Positions 36,060 through 48,034 of a DNA stretch of 64,000 nucleotides are shown here, piece by piece. Source of the DNA: Neurospora crassa OR74A (lineage: Eukaryota > Ascomycota > Sordariomycetes > Sordariales > Sordariaceae); the NCBI RefSeq assembly GCF_000182925.2, contig NC_026504.1:2666001-2730000 (forward strand), written 5' to 3'. Below the pieces are notes generated by a model. That model saw only the letters and a list, made by a program, of their open reading frames with translations, was not told the origin of the DNA and ran no database searches. The position numbers and the translations under genes were made by a program. Each line of letters begins with the position of its first letter. The first letter of the stretch is position 1.

Positions 36060-38338
36060 TCATACCTCTACCGCCATCTCCTTTAACACCCCCTCCAAGT
36101 CCTCTCCCTCTCCACTAAACCTGACCATCTCCCAAAACACACCCTTATCCTTATACAACTCCCCTGGCGAACCAACCTCCATCACTCTCCCTCCGCCCAT
36201 CACCACAACCATGTCATAATCAATGATCGTCCTCAACCGATGCGCGATTGTCACTAGCGTCCTTGTTTTCTCCTCCCCGGCGTCAAGTTCCTGTCGCAGC
36301 GCCACTTGGATCCCCCTGTCAGTCTCGTAGTCCATGCTTGCCGTCGCCTCGTCTAGCAGCATCAGCTTGGACTTGCGGACTAGGGCCCGGCATAGAGAGA
36401 GGACTTGGCGCTGGCCATGCGAGAAGTTCTCGCCTTTGGCTAGGACACGGGTGTCGAGGGAGAGAGCGCCCCGGTCAGAGATGGAACCGGAGCCAGAGCC
36501 ATTTGTGGATGAGGAGGAGGAAGGGGAAGAAGAGAGAAGGGGGGTGCGTTCGGTTGGTACCATCGAGTCGTTGCTGTCAACTGTCTCAGCCCCATTGATA
36601 CTGTTGTCACTGCTGCTCTCGCCGAAGTCAAAGGACGCAATGCCGGTGCAGGACTTGAGCGCCTTCTCCAATATCTGAACGGGCACGGTGCCGGATGGGT
36701 CGAGGTTCGTTCTGATGGTGCCGTTGAAAAGAGTAGCTTCTTGGGGAATGATGGTCAACGCCTGCCGAAGTCTCTTGCGTGAAATTCTCGTGATGTCTAC
36801 GCCATCGTAGAGGATCTGCCCGGAGACGATGTGGGTGAAGCAGAGGAGGGAGAGGACGAGCTAGAGAATTGGATGAAACACGTTAGCCTAGCTGTTTTTT
36901 TTTTCCTCAGGAGATTGTAAGTGTAGAGATGGCGCCTTACTGTGCTCTTTCCTGAACCTGTACGTCCAACAACGGCAATCCGTTGTCCAGCCTTGAATTT
37001 AAGACTGATGTCCTTTAGGATGTCAGGGCCGTCAGGGTCATATCTGACCGTAACGTTACGGAACTCGATCTCGCCTGTCCTTGGCCAATCCTCAGGAACT
37101 TCAAGCAAAGAAGAGTCTTCATGGCCTTCGCTATCGGTATTGGGTTGACGCAAGTCGTGTTTTTCGTCTTCGACAGGAAGTTTGACGTATTCCTCAACGC
37201 GATGGAACTGTCATGGGATTAGCTCAGGCCCATCAAGATGCTTGTGACCAAGGTAGAAGGCAGCAACAAAAAAACTTACACTCTGCAGCTCAACCTCCAT
37301 ATCATTCATAAACCTCACAAAGTACAAAATCTGCGAATTAAGGCCCGTCGCATTGCTCAGCGAAAAGCCCACCAATCCAGCCTCCACAACACCGACCTTC
37401 CACACTGCAATCGCACCAGCAGAGACAGTGACCAGCGCCGCGACAAAGTCGACCCGAACACCGACCCACCGATTCAGGTTGAACGAAGTTTCCTGAAACC
37501 GCGAGAAAGACCTTAACCGGTCCGCCAACTGATCACGGAACATCTCGGGCATGTTTCGTCTGGCACGGATCACCGCTAGACCAGACATGCTGCCACTAAA
37601 CTGGGAGAAGACGGGGCTCTGACTGGACGAGACCAGCCGCTTGAGGACGACAGCTGTTCGGGTGTACATCTCGCCGCAAATGATACCTATTCCGACCGTG
37701 CAAAGGGCAGGGAGCATGAAGATAGGCATGATGGAGCTGACGGCACCAAGACGAAAGAGAATGGCCATGCCAGCGTCGATGAAATATTGGACGGCTGAGC
37801 TTAGTTGACTGTCCCTGTTGGTTTTGAAAATGATTGATTAGCCTTGGGTTTCGAAATATAAAATGCCAGCAAGCATCTGGGGCGTAGAAAAGTCAAGCAA
37901 AAGTCAAATACTCACAATGATCCAACATCTCGGCTGAACCGATTAACAACCCGACCCACTGGTACGTTCTTCCACCAGCCCAGGGAGACATTCAACACTC
38001 CCTCTATGAGTCCCCTGTGTAACTTGCGTGCGGCCAGCCATGCACCTCGGTTGAAGATCAGAGAGCTGATTCCGCTTAGTAAGGCCTGACCCAGGTTGAA
38101 CGCAGCGTAGATGGTGATGTAAAAGGCAACATTCACAGCCTCTTTCTTGTTGTAGGCATTGACCCAAACTGAGAGCCACCAGGTCGTTCCAAGAAGAACA
38201 GCATTGGCAATGACGTTACTGGCGAGGGCTAGAATAACATACCCAGGGCCACCAAAGTGAAGCATGTACCTGAGAACTATACGCATGGAGAGTTGTCAGC
38301 TTTGATCACGGCGCAGGAGGAAGACATATATAATTGGG

Positions 38339-38405
<67 letters not shown>

Positions 38406-41153
38406 AAGGGGTCAAGGCATGAGTCTTACAAGTAAACCGTCCCGATGTTCCACTGGCACTCATCTCATTGGATATTTCGTCTTTCATCTTCTTAAGAGAG
38501 CCTTCCCGGTTTCCGCCTGGTACAAGTGGGATCTTCAGGGTGGTCGTGCTCTCTTGAGAGTCCTCATTGTTGGTGGTTCCGTACTCCAGTTCCACAGGTG
38601 TGCGGACAACACCAACGTTCCTTTCAATGTTCTTGACTGTTCCGGCTTTCATTGTGATTGCGAGATCGGCTTGGGAAGCTAACCAAGGCATTTGAGTTAC
38701 CAGAACGATGGTCCTACCCTTGAGCATATCACTGCAGAAGGAATGCTTCCACAGAGACGCAGCCGTCTTGGCGTCAAGGGCAGAGAAGATGTCATCCAGC
38801 AGCAGTAATGGGGCCTTGGAATAGATAGCTCGAGCAACTGCCACTCTCGATTTTTGCCCACCGGAAAGGGCGGTGCCATTCTCCCCAACCTCAGTCAAGT
38901 CTCCTTTCGGAAGCTCTTCAAAGTCCAAGCCCAAGCAGCATGCCTCAATAACCCTGTCATATCTGACCTGCTCAAAAGGAGCGTGGAATAGGATGTTGTC
39001 GCGTATTGTCTCGCTCTGAAGCCATGGTGTCTGGGAGGCAAAAGCGACGTCGCTGGGCCTGGCCACCATTCCTTGTTCGAGGGTGGTCTCTCCCAAAATT
39101 GACAACAACAGGCTCGTCTTTCCACTCCCGCTCTGACCTTTGATTATGTTAAGGCCGCCTTCTACAAAGTTGATGGAGATATCTTTTAGCAAAAAAGGTG
39201 CCCTCTTGCTTCGCCGGAAAGTTGCTTTTTCGATTTGCAAGGGACCTTCTGGAAACTGGGTTAGCGGTGTTGTATTTGAGTAGAACTTGTCCAAACGCTC
39301 AATCGAGACATGTGCGTCAGTAAGGTTTCGTGACATCTGGGTCACATATCCCATATTCCGCCGCAGGGTCATAACCACGGACAGAGTGGTGAAGGCGATA
39401 GGAGCAGTGAGGGGCTGCTTGACCACCCCTATGTACAGGCTGAAGATGAGCAGTAAGGTGACGACGGGGATTAGCTCGCCACACTGCATGAGAAGAGCGT
39501 ACCATAGGCAAATGTGCCAAAGTTCCTTTTGCTCCTTCTCCCGCGCTTCCTGGATGCGTTTAATGATAGCAATCTCCCAGGAGAAGTACTTGATGGCCTT
39601 GATGGCCTCGAGGTACTCGGAGATGAGAGATATGCGTGAGTCCTGTGCCAACTTGACCTTGCGCTGCGTCTTGCCCATCAGACGGGAAATCCAGACTGGG
39701 ACGGACATTGAGAGCACCAAGAAGGCGAGACCAACCAGACTCGTCCATCCGACCATCTTATAAAGGCCGATGATGCTGACAATAATGCCTACGGGCACCC
39801 CGACAAGGCCAATGATGGCATCTCGAGCCTTGAACACGGCATCAACGTCACTTGCCATCAGATTGGCCAATCTTCCTGCCGACGTGGTTTGCGTTCTTTG
39901 CTCTTTGGCACCTCTTGAGGCGATGTCATTGATAACATCATCTTCAAGTTCCATACTCAATAAGGCCCTATGGTACAACTCTTGGGTCATGGCTGACTTG
40001 AGGCGGACGACAAGTCTGGTTGACGTGAAGACGTACTGCTGCATGGTGATGGACTTTCCCATAAGACCCACAAAGAGCAGTGCCAGCCAAATGATGGGAT
40101 GTAGCACAGCGTCATGAGGGGACGATATGTAGTTTAGGATCTGGTACATGGCAAAAGGGGCGACAAGTTCGATGGCGAATGAGGTGCCGACCCACAAAGT
40201 CATGGCAACAATTTCGCTGCGCTGGAAGGAGAGAACTGTCCACATGGTTGTTTTGTATCTCTCCCGAACCTTGAGAATTCTGTCAAGAAGGAGAGAGGGT
40301 TCGTCATACCAAGGAAGTCCTGGAATGTCATCCATATCGACTTGGGTGCGCCAACCTTTCCAGATCAGCGGAGTCAGCCAGCCAAAGCTGAAGTAGCGGA
40401 CGAACCAACTACTTGTTTCTTCAGGAGTAGGCTGTGCCTCGGAGATGTGTTTATACACGGCCATTTTTTCGGTGGCAGGCGGAGGTCCCCATTCTCTCGG
40501 AGTCATGAGCGCAATGAGCGATGCGAATGCTAAACTTCCGATAGCCCCAATCTCCGCCTTTTCAACCTCCTCGTCCGACCTCATCCTGAGGGAGGGGAGG
40601 AGATAGGCTGTAGCCAAGGTAACCAGGGAGGTGAAGAGGAGGAAGTTGATTTGATGCAAGCTCACGCGCTGCCATTTTGCCGTGGCTAGCAAACGGGCAA
40701 GACCCAGGAGAAAGGCCAGGCCGACAGGAAGGGCATCGTACCAGTACTGATAGTAGTGGTACCCGCTGATAAGGGTGAAGGTGAAGGCAGCCCCACGTAA
40801 GAGTTGAGAAAGAAGCTCATAAGGCAGACTGAATCGGACGGCCTTGGTGGTTTCTGGGATGTTGAAGTAGGAACTGTAGCGGCAGGTGGTCTCTATTGCT
40901 GTCCAACCAAGGACGAAGGCAACAAGACAAACCTGGATGACGCCCGACTTGGCGATACGCGAGGCCTCGAGGATCCAGCCAGCGTCCGGACTTCTAACCA
41001 TGTTATTAGCGGATGATACATGTGTTGTCTGTGAGAGAAGTAGGTATGAACTTGCCTCTGAATAGAGAGGTCAATTGGCGCGTGAAACTGATCATGGTAT
41101 ATCTCGCGACCTGGGATGCCTAACGGGGCCCAGTAACGAAAAGCCCAATCCAT
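36060..41153 (-). CDS. ABCC-family (MRP-type) full-length ABC transporter
   Basis: Exons on the minus strand: 41153..41056, 40993..38430, 38276..37916, 37814..37280, 37207..36941, 36860..36060; 1541 aa, all joins in phase. Layout: an N-terminal membrane domain of several segments to about residue 190, TMD1 starting at FGWLTPLIWKGW, NBD1 with Walker A GQSGSGKTS (about 651), signature LSGGQKSRVAVARA and Walker B LLLLDDIFSALD, then TMD2 (YMLHFGGPGYVILA onward, NRFSRDVGSLDSQL) and NBD2 with Walker A GRTGSGKST (about 1265; the next intron follows it), signature FSHGQRQVLSLCRAL and Walker B LMLLDEATASMD with TIAHR. ABCC proteins export or vacuolarly sequester glutathione conjugates, bile acids and drugs. 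NBD1 is degenerate: Asp replaces the catalytic Glu and the H-loop reads VTQ instead of VTH. Intron 1 uses a GC donor and intron 2 holds a 65-nt homopolymer. Confidence 0.94.
38339..38403 (+). repeat. 65-nt poly-A tract inside intron 2 of the ABC transporter
   Basis: Uninterrupted adenosines on the plus strand, hence U65 in the pre-mRNA of the minus-strand gene. It fills over a third of the 153-nt intron (38277..38429), between donor GTAAGA and acceptor ATAG. No other homopolymer in the window is as long. Confidence 0.95.
40994..41055 (-). other. GC-AG intron 1 of the ABC transporter
   Basis: The exon ends CAGAG and is followed by GCAAGT, the standard strong donor with GC instead of GT. The acceptor is GGTTAG. 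This is the only join that links MDWAFRYW...LSIQ to R-SPDAGWILEAS in frame. Confidence 0.75.
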
Positions 41154-42635
41154 GGTGTTGAGATCAAGTCTTGCTCACTGTGTACTATAGACAAGCTGAG
41201 CGATCGCTGGACATGGCATTGTTGTTGGCACCGACTCTCTTTTTGAGCCAGACCTTGAAAGCAAAAGTTTGACAATGGCGTGCATTTCCATGATGCGGCT
41301 GACTGTGCTGTGAGTGGCTACTAAGTCGGTGCCTGGCCGTCGAGTCGCATCCGGAGATTTGGCGGATATAACATCCATATCAGAGCGTGGGTGGAACTGA
41401 GGTTGAGGATGTGATGAACGGCTTCATTGCCGGGAAGGCCCGGAAACGCGAACTGAAAGGTAGATAAGCTTCGGGCCTAACCGGGTTGTGTTCGGTGTGG
41501 GTGGGTCAAATGGCACAAAATACATGCCCGACCCTTCTTCCTCCTCCCATCTCATATCGTTATCATGTTGCAACTTCCACTCTGCTATAGTAGGACCATC
41601 ATTGATAACAGGAATAACCCGGTCGTTGATTCTCGACAAGGTTTTGTCAAGGAAACAAGCCACAAGTGGTTAAATGAGAAAACTTGACCCGCCACATCAC
41701 TCATGCCCTTCCCCGTTCGAACCTCTAGGTGCAAAACTAGCATCATGATGACTGCAATTGTTCCGTGCTTTGGACTTGAGCCTTGGTCGAACATGGGCAG
41801 CGGCTTGATGGCCACTGAGTGATCATCCAAGAGCAAGTGTTTCCATCGTAGCACAACATACCAAGAAGTTGAAATTGACTCCATTCAACTTCCTTCCTTA
41901 GAGGTAGGTAGGTAGCCTCGTGTTCTGATGTTGTGGAAACCGCTTGCCTTCCATTATACCTGGTTTGGATGGGGTCGATACTTACCATGGCATGAAAAAA
42001 GACTTTTGACTGCAAGCGAAGGAGCGTAAGAGATGATGGGAACCCTTACCCTTGCAACAATGAGACCATCAAGTATCATTATGCTTTCCTTTGCTCTTGC
42101 TCTCCATTCAAAGAGGATTCATGGTACATAATCGGAGTTTGTTGATATCCCATACCACCAACATCATGATCTTTTTCCCTTACAAGCATCAACAGCATCG
42201 TGTTTGCTATCCCGTCCTTATTCGACTTCCTATTCTTTTCAAGTCAGCACCTATCAATATCCTAGACTCACGTTACAAGACCTTACCTACCTGTGAGACC
42301 TCCCGATTGCCGCGGTGTACTCAACACAATACGCTGTGTTCCCTGAACCGGCATTTATCAACCGTCATCAGGCATCGTTCCTGCTCAAGACTTACGTTAA
42401 TCTTTCTGCGTCCTCTTCTTCGGTGACACGTCCCAAGCTAGTACATAAAGCCCGTTTGTCCTCGTCCCAGACCATCTCTCTTCTTTCAAACTTTTGGTCC
42501 ACCACCCCGACTCTTTTTTTGGTGATTCTTGGACTCGTTCCTTCAACTTTGAGCCTCGCTTTTGTCGACTCAGCCTCAACATCGACACCTCCTTTTTGAA
42601 AGTTGACAGCAAAATTACAGCCATAACCCGCCACA
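41154..42635. promoter_or_regulatory. divergent promoter region of the ABC transporter and GH17 glucanase
   Basis: 1.5 kb between divergent start codons. An AGGTAGGTAGGTAG run lies at about 41901-41915. From 42100 onward the plus strand is C/T-rich with upstream ATGs, consistent with the glucanase leader. No gene recognised. Confidence 0.5.
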
Positions 42636-43994
42636 ATGTATCAACTCTCGCAACTCGTAGCTTTGGCTGCCACCCTGTCAACGGCCATGGGCGCCTACCA
42701 GGGCTTCAACTATGGTTCTTCGTTCACCAATGGCGCTGCCAAGCAACAGCCTGACTTTGAAGCCGAGTTTCGAACAGCCCAAGGTCTCGTCGGTGCTCCT
42801 GCTGGAGGCTTCACCAGTGCACGACTATACACAATGATTGTTAGTTCAGCTCCCCACCCTTCCTCACCTCATTCCTTGCGTACCTGGCCTAAAACCCTGA
42901 CCATGAAACTCGTTCAATAGCAAGGGGGTACAGTGAATGCTCCCATCTCGGCTATCCCAGCTGCAATTGCTACCCGAACATCGCTGCTTCTTGGTCTATG
43001 GGCTTCTGCTGGTGATGCTGCATTCACCAACGAGCTTCAAGCCCTCAGCTCTGCCATTCAGCAGTACGGAACTGCCCTTGGCAGATTAGTGGCTGGCATT
43101 TCGGTGGGCAGCGAGGATCTGTATCGCATCTCACCTACCGGCATTGAGAATAAGGAGAACCCCGGAGCCGCACCTCTCACGATTGCCCATTATATCAAGC
43201 AAGTCCGTGACATTATTGCCCACACAGCTCTCGATGGTGTCCCGGTAGGCCACGTTGATACCTGGACGGCCTGGGTCAACAGCTCCAACCAAGTGGTGGT
43301 GGATGCTTCGGATTTTCTCGGCTTCGATGGCTACCCTTATTTCCAGAAAACGCAGCAGAACGACATCGGCCATAGCAAGTCCCTTTTTGATGACGCTCTG
43401 AGCGCCACCAAGGCTGCATCCCAAGGCAAGCCGGTGTGGATTACGGAAACGGGCTTCCCTCTTAGCGGCAAAACCATGGGCCAAGCCGTCCCTAGCATTG
43501 CCAATGCCAAATATTACTGGGACCAGGTTGGCTGTCCTCTGTTCGGCAGCACCAATGTTTGGTGGTACACGATGCAAGACTCTGCCCCGGCGACACCAAA
43601 TCCCAGTTTTGGTCTGATTGGTAGCACATTGACGACGACTCCTCTCTTTGACCTCTCTTGTAACAGTAGCAAGCTGAGCCAGTAAGTGACATGACTGATG
43701 AAAAGATCAAGTTCTGCAAGTGTACTGACACTTGCTAGAACCACTTCTTCTTCGATCAGTCTCGCTTCTGGAGTTAGCATTACTTTGTCACAATCGGAGA
43801 TCTCGACGGTGTCAAGCGCCACCACATTTCTCGCCCCCGTTTCCAGTCTTGCTTCAAACGGTACGATGACTGTGGCTAGCTTGCCATCAGGTACTAGCAC
43901 AGCTGCGAGTAGTGGAAAGGCAAGCTCCATCAAGGGGTCGATGGGGGATGCGATTGCTGTTGTGATGTTGGCGATGGCTCTTTTTGGTCCGTGA
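42636..43994 (+). CDS. eglC: GPI-anchored GH17 glucan endo-1,3-beta-glucosidase (EglC-like)
   Basis: Exons 42636..42839, 42921..43681 and 43739..43994 give 406 aa. Introns GTTAGT...ATAG and GTAAGT...CTAG join in phase; reading through intron 2 would truncate the protein at SKLSQ and lose the anchor. A signal peptide covers about residues 1-19 ([16 protein letters not shown]). The GH17 barrel starts [10 protein letters not shown]. Catalytic acid/base Glu is about residue 133 in VGSEDLYR and the nucleophile Glu about 244 in VWITETGFP. The C-terminus is a Ser/Thr-rich stalk ending in a hydrophobic tail ([15 protein letters not shown]), the usual GPI attachment signal. These enzymes remodel beta-1,3-glucan at the plasma membrane/cell wall. 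Sequence resembles Aspergillus EglC; the Ser-rich stalk is rather short. Confidence 0.93.
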
Positions 43995-44676
43995 TCTGCA
44001 CTTTGCTATAGAAGTTTCTCCTTGGGAGTCCTTTGTTCACGTGGTAGATGAGGGGGAGGAAACAGCAGGTCTTTAAGTCTATAAAGCTGCTGCTCGGGGT
44101 CTAATGAAGGTGTAAGACACAGGCTTTTGGAGTATTTTTGGTTAGTACAGAACGACCCAGGGGCAGTTTAGATACCTTATGCTTATCTTTCAAGGTTTAT
44201 CTAGATCGCCTAGGTACCGTACCCCATCTCGAATGCTGATCATGTCGGCCATGGTGTTGCTTTGTTGCTTTGTTCTCGTGATGCCCCACCATTGAGAGCT
44301 TTGCTGGCCGCGAGCTTCAGCGGGCCTTGATGTTAAAGTGCCAATACCTTGGAGGTACTCGGGCTGTGTTCAAAGACCTAGAGTTGAGTTAGTATCAGGT
44401 AGGTAACAGTACTACCTACCTCTATCTACTATGAGGTACTAGAGAACCAAAGGATCTGGCTGTCGCTCGGGAAATTCCCGCTTCAACCCGGACCCCACGG
44501 CAGCCAGTGTGGCACACGACACTCGACAGGGCACTCAGCGCTTGCGTCAGCGCTATGTAACCCACAGTGGACCTGTGTCGGTTGTTATCAGCCCTAAAAA
44601 CGGGGTTGCGTAGCATTCAGACGAGAAGGACAGGCATGAGGCAAGTGATTTTGCGGGGTCGTGTCTTGTCGCCCGC
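43995..44676. other. intergenic stretch left of the MULE
   Basis: Normal-composition DNA with TACCT/AGGTA motifs at 44205-44217 and 44400-44440. Nothing coding recognised. Confidence 0.5.
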
Positions 44677-44684
44677 GCCGTGAG
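44677..44684 (+). repeat. left target-site duplication of the MULE (GCCGTGAG)
   Basis: Identical to 48027-48034 directly outside the opposite terminal inverted repeat. Confidence 0.85.
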
Positions 44685-44731
44685 CGGGCCGGATAAATCG
44701 ACTGTGTGCCCAGATATTTCGGCGGTGTGGG
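44685..44731 (+). repeat. left terminal inverted repeat of the MULE, perfect part
   Basis: Begins CGGGCCGGATAAATCGACTG and is the exact reverse complement of 47980-48026. Imperfect similarity continues inward to about 44800. Confidence 0.9.
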
Positions 44732-45239
44732 ACCGGGCTGGCCAATGGCAAACCATGTCAGCGCCCGCCAAATTTGCTAGCGAGCAACATCGTATAACAT
44801 CTCTATACCTCAGCAGTAACAATTAAAGCAATTGAGTACATCGCCATCGCCGTCATTATTTACTATCATAATCAGTAAGTATAGTATTGAGAGGTTTTAA
44901 CCGTAATCGAGGTTACTAACCGTACGCTATAGAAATACCTAAAATTATCAATCTAACCGCCTCCTCCCCTATACTCACGCCCGTACACACCCCCAATCCA
45001 ACTCCCTCAATTAAATAGATCAAAACTAAACTACGCGACAATAACTACAAATTTCTTAATATTAACGAGCTTATCAAAAACGAAAAGCTATCTCTAGCTC
45101 TAGCTCCAATAATCCCTGTCTTCCGCCGCCGCTACTCCCCCTTAAATTCCTTAAATTTATTATTATCGAATTCTTATTCGGAGGATTAGGATAAAACGAT
45201 TAATAAGGAGGATAATATTACTAAAAGCGAGCCCACTCT

Positions 45240-46330
45240 TATTAAACTTTCCTTTCGTTAATAGACTAATATCAATACTGCTGTTAAAAAGATTAGTAAT
45301 ATCGCTAAATAGTTCGGATTTAGTATTTTTAAATACTGTACTAGTAACTACCAACGAGAAGGTATAATTCAATTCGCTAATTAATACAATATTAAGTATA
45401 TTATAGTGAAGAAATATAGTAAGAAGCGTAAGGAGGATACCCCGCTCCAAAGACTATTAGTAGCGAATATAAAAAGAAACTACGAATAGTAGGGAAAATT
45501 AATATTTAATACTAAAATTAGAATATAATAGTTTACCCTTATAAAGGAAGACTATAGCTATCCCCTCAACCCCAATAACACCAATTATCTCGCTGTTAAC
45601 TATTATTAATATTATATAAAGGAGGTAATTGCTAATATCCTTCGGTTAATTAAATAATTAAAAACTTCCTCGTTAGATATTACGTCTACTATCCGTAACG
45701 AATTCCTTAATATTACTATTACACAACGCAACGTACTCAATATACTAGTAGCTAATAGAACGAAATAAATAGGCGCCCTTATACTAACCTAATAATTTTT
45801 CGATTAGTTATAATTAATAGAAGGGATTTATTATAAGGTCTATTATTATAACGGTGAGGAGTTTGGGCTAATTAAGAAAATCTTTTAGATTTATTTATAG
45901 TATATTGAGTAATTAAGGAAAAATCCCGAGGTTATAAATTTGGATTGTACGTATAAAGTTAATAAATTTAATATACCTCTACTTTAAATATATAGGATAA
46001 TAATTATATATACGATTTTCAATATCGGTTATTATTTATTAAGTAGCGAGAAGGAGGTATATTTTACGTAGGTATTTTAGTAAATTGATATTATACTTTT
46101 AAAGTATAATATCCCCTAGCCTCTAATTATTATTACTAACTATAATAAAGCGTATAAAAGAGCTTACTAGGTAATCTTTTCTATAACCCAATACCAAATT
46201 TATCTCTAGTACGTAATAAAGAACGTTGCCTTTAATATTAAAAAGAAATAGGAGGGTAATTTTGAAGGTATAGCGTTGGGTAACTGTAGTAGTAATAGGA
46301 GTTATTTCCGTGAGGATTATTATAATTATA
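45240..46330 (+). pseudogene. decayed MULE transposase core
   Basis: In one plus-strand frame, interrupted by stops, the order of motifs of fungal MULE transposases is readable. PEVINLDCTYKVNKF at about 45924-45968 contains the first catalytic Asp. PLLxIYRIIIIYTIFNIGYY and LSSEKEVYF follow, then PLIIITNYNKAYKRA at about 46114-46160. The second catalytic Asp of the usual TDxxxA motif has become Asn, a G-to-A change. The CxWHxxKN box is reduced to LxYVIKNV. Downstream at about 47460-47620 a stop-riddled charged stretch looks like the usual C-terminal coil. The gene is clearly non-functional. Confidence 0.75.
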
Positions 46331-47979
46331 TAAATATTAACCCCGTTAACGAAGATTTTACTATTCGCTAAATAGTTACCTAATTATTGAATAGGGATAA
46401 TTGGAATTACTATTTTGAATTAGGGATTAAAAATCCCTTTATTTAGCCTATTAATAGTTGTACCCCTTATAATTCAAATTGTAAATAGATCGATAATACA
46501 AATAGGATCTTAGCCGTATAAAAGGTAGTAGTATATTCTAATATAAAAGAGGGATTCTATTAGTATTAGCGGGTATTATTGAGGGAGTTCCTTAAATAAA
46601 AAAGTATAATTATTATACTTATCTATTATTATCTATAAAATTACTAATCCCTCTTTTTATAACTATAACTAACTACCTTCTCTACGTTTACCTCCTATTG
46701 AAGTATAAATTTACCTATTTCGCTATTAAATTATACTGCAATTTTAGTATACGAGTAACCTCCCGCACTAAAGGTGCCTACGGCGTTTTAAAAATACTAT
46801 TTAAAAATCGTTGTATTAATTTTAACTAATTACTAGGCGCTATTACTAAAACCCTCAAACGGTTAAAAGAGAACTTTATAATTAAATATACGTATTAGAT
46901 CTTAAAAGACGTAGCGAAATTTAGGTATACTACTTTAGCGGATTTAAAGTTTATTACTAGCTTTACTTACTTTGAATTACTCTAACGGTAAATTTAATTA
47001 ACTAATAATAACTTTAAACAGTTATAATTTAATTTAGAGGGGTTAAAAATAAAATATTCTACTTACTTTACGAAGCAATATAATTTACCCTACTAGTACG
47101 AGATATTTAATATTGTACGGTTGAATAGTACTATACCTTAAAGTATAATTAATAAATACTAATTATTTAAACTAAATATAGTAAATATTATCCTATTAAA
47201 TATTATTTATTTAGTGTATTAACCGTATATTTTATAACCTTTGCCTATAGAATAGCTAGTACTATATAAGGAGAGAAATCCTCTCCTAATTATTATTAAC
47301 CGCTAAAAGGCTCGCAATAGTACTTAACCTATACCCGCTATGCCCGCTCTCCCTCCCCTCCCCTCCTCGGATAGCGTTAAATATAATCTATCTTATAATA
47401 CCCCCCCTAAAGCTTCAATATAGCCTCCTCCTAAGAAGAAGAGGATAATTAAAATAATATTGGCGAGTTAGAGAGAGTAAGAGGCTAAGGCGGTAGCCGA
47501 AAGTGCGAGGCTGGAAATAGAGAAATTAAAAGTATAATTCTAGGAATTGAGAGAGTTACGGTAAAGAGAGGTATAGTTGGAGGTACGGCTACGGGAGCTT
47601 ACGAATTAATAATAACCGCCGCCGTTACTAGTATACTATGGGTATTAATAATAGTAATACCGCCAGCCTATAGTAGTACCCTTATATTAAGGAATGCCCC
47701 CCCCCTTATAGCTATATTTGAATCTATACTAGCTGCTACTATTTGGCCAACAGTAGTTTCAATAGCTATACTGGTTCTCCTAGTCGAGCTAGCAGTATCA
47801 ATACTAGTAGATTTGTAATTATACTAGTATAAATATGAATTCTACGATTTTAGTATATTCACGTAAATTAGCATCTCAGAAAGCCTCGTCTGTGTAAATC
47901 GTGTGTAGATGTTGCACATATGTCATTTTGGTGGAAATTTGGCGGGCGGGAATATGGGTGTATTATTGGCCAGGCGGCC

Positions 47980-48026
47980 CCCACACCGCCGAAATATCTG
48001 GGCACACAGTCGATTTATCCGGCCCG
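47980..48026 (-). repeat. right terminal inverted repeat of the MULE, perfect part
   Basis: Exact reverse complement of 44685-44731. This end and about 100 bp inward have normal base composition, unlike the interior. Confidence 0.9.
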
Positions 48027-48034
48027 GCCGTGAG
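48027..48034 (+). repeat. right target-site duplication of the MULE (GCCGTGAG)
   Basis: Identical to 44677-44684. Confidence 0.85.

Larger units (their letters stand above)
44685..48026 (+). mobile_element. RIP-inactivated Mutator-like (MULE, Hop-type) DNA transposon, 3342 bp
   Basis: The element is bounded by inverted repeats and by a perfect 8-bp target duplication. The outer 47 bp are identical in inverted orientation; beyond that the ends stay recognisably related for about 70 more bp (shared CTGGCCAAT, CGCCCGCCAAATTT and GCAACATC blocks). Size and long inverted ends resemble Hop of Fusarium oxysporum (about 3.3 kb). The interior from about 44830 to 47870 is A/T- and TpA-rich with in-frame TAG/TAA stops where Gln or Trp codons are expected, the mark of RIP. 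The plus strand still shows a MULE transposase core. MULE target duplications are commonly 8-10 bp, so 8 fits. Confidence 0.88.

Noticed and set aside
45163-45450. 95-codon minus-strand frame in the MULE, and similar ones at 61056..61262 and 61398..61673
   Set aside because: They are chance frames in A/T-rich decayed DNA rich in Leu/Ile/Ser. The motif-bearing MULE frame is on the plus strand.
44685-48026. hAT assignment suggested by the 8-bp target duplication
   Set aside because: The internal protein motifs are those of MULE transposases, and long inverted ends of this type fit Hop-like elements better.
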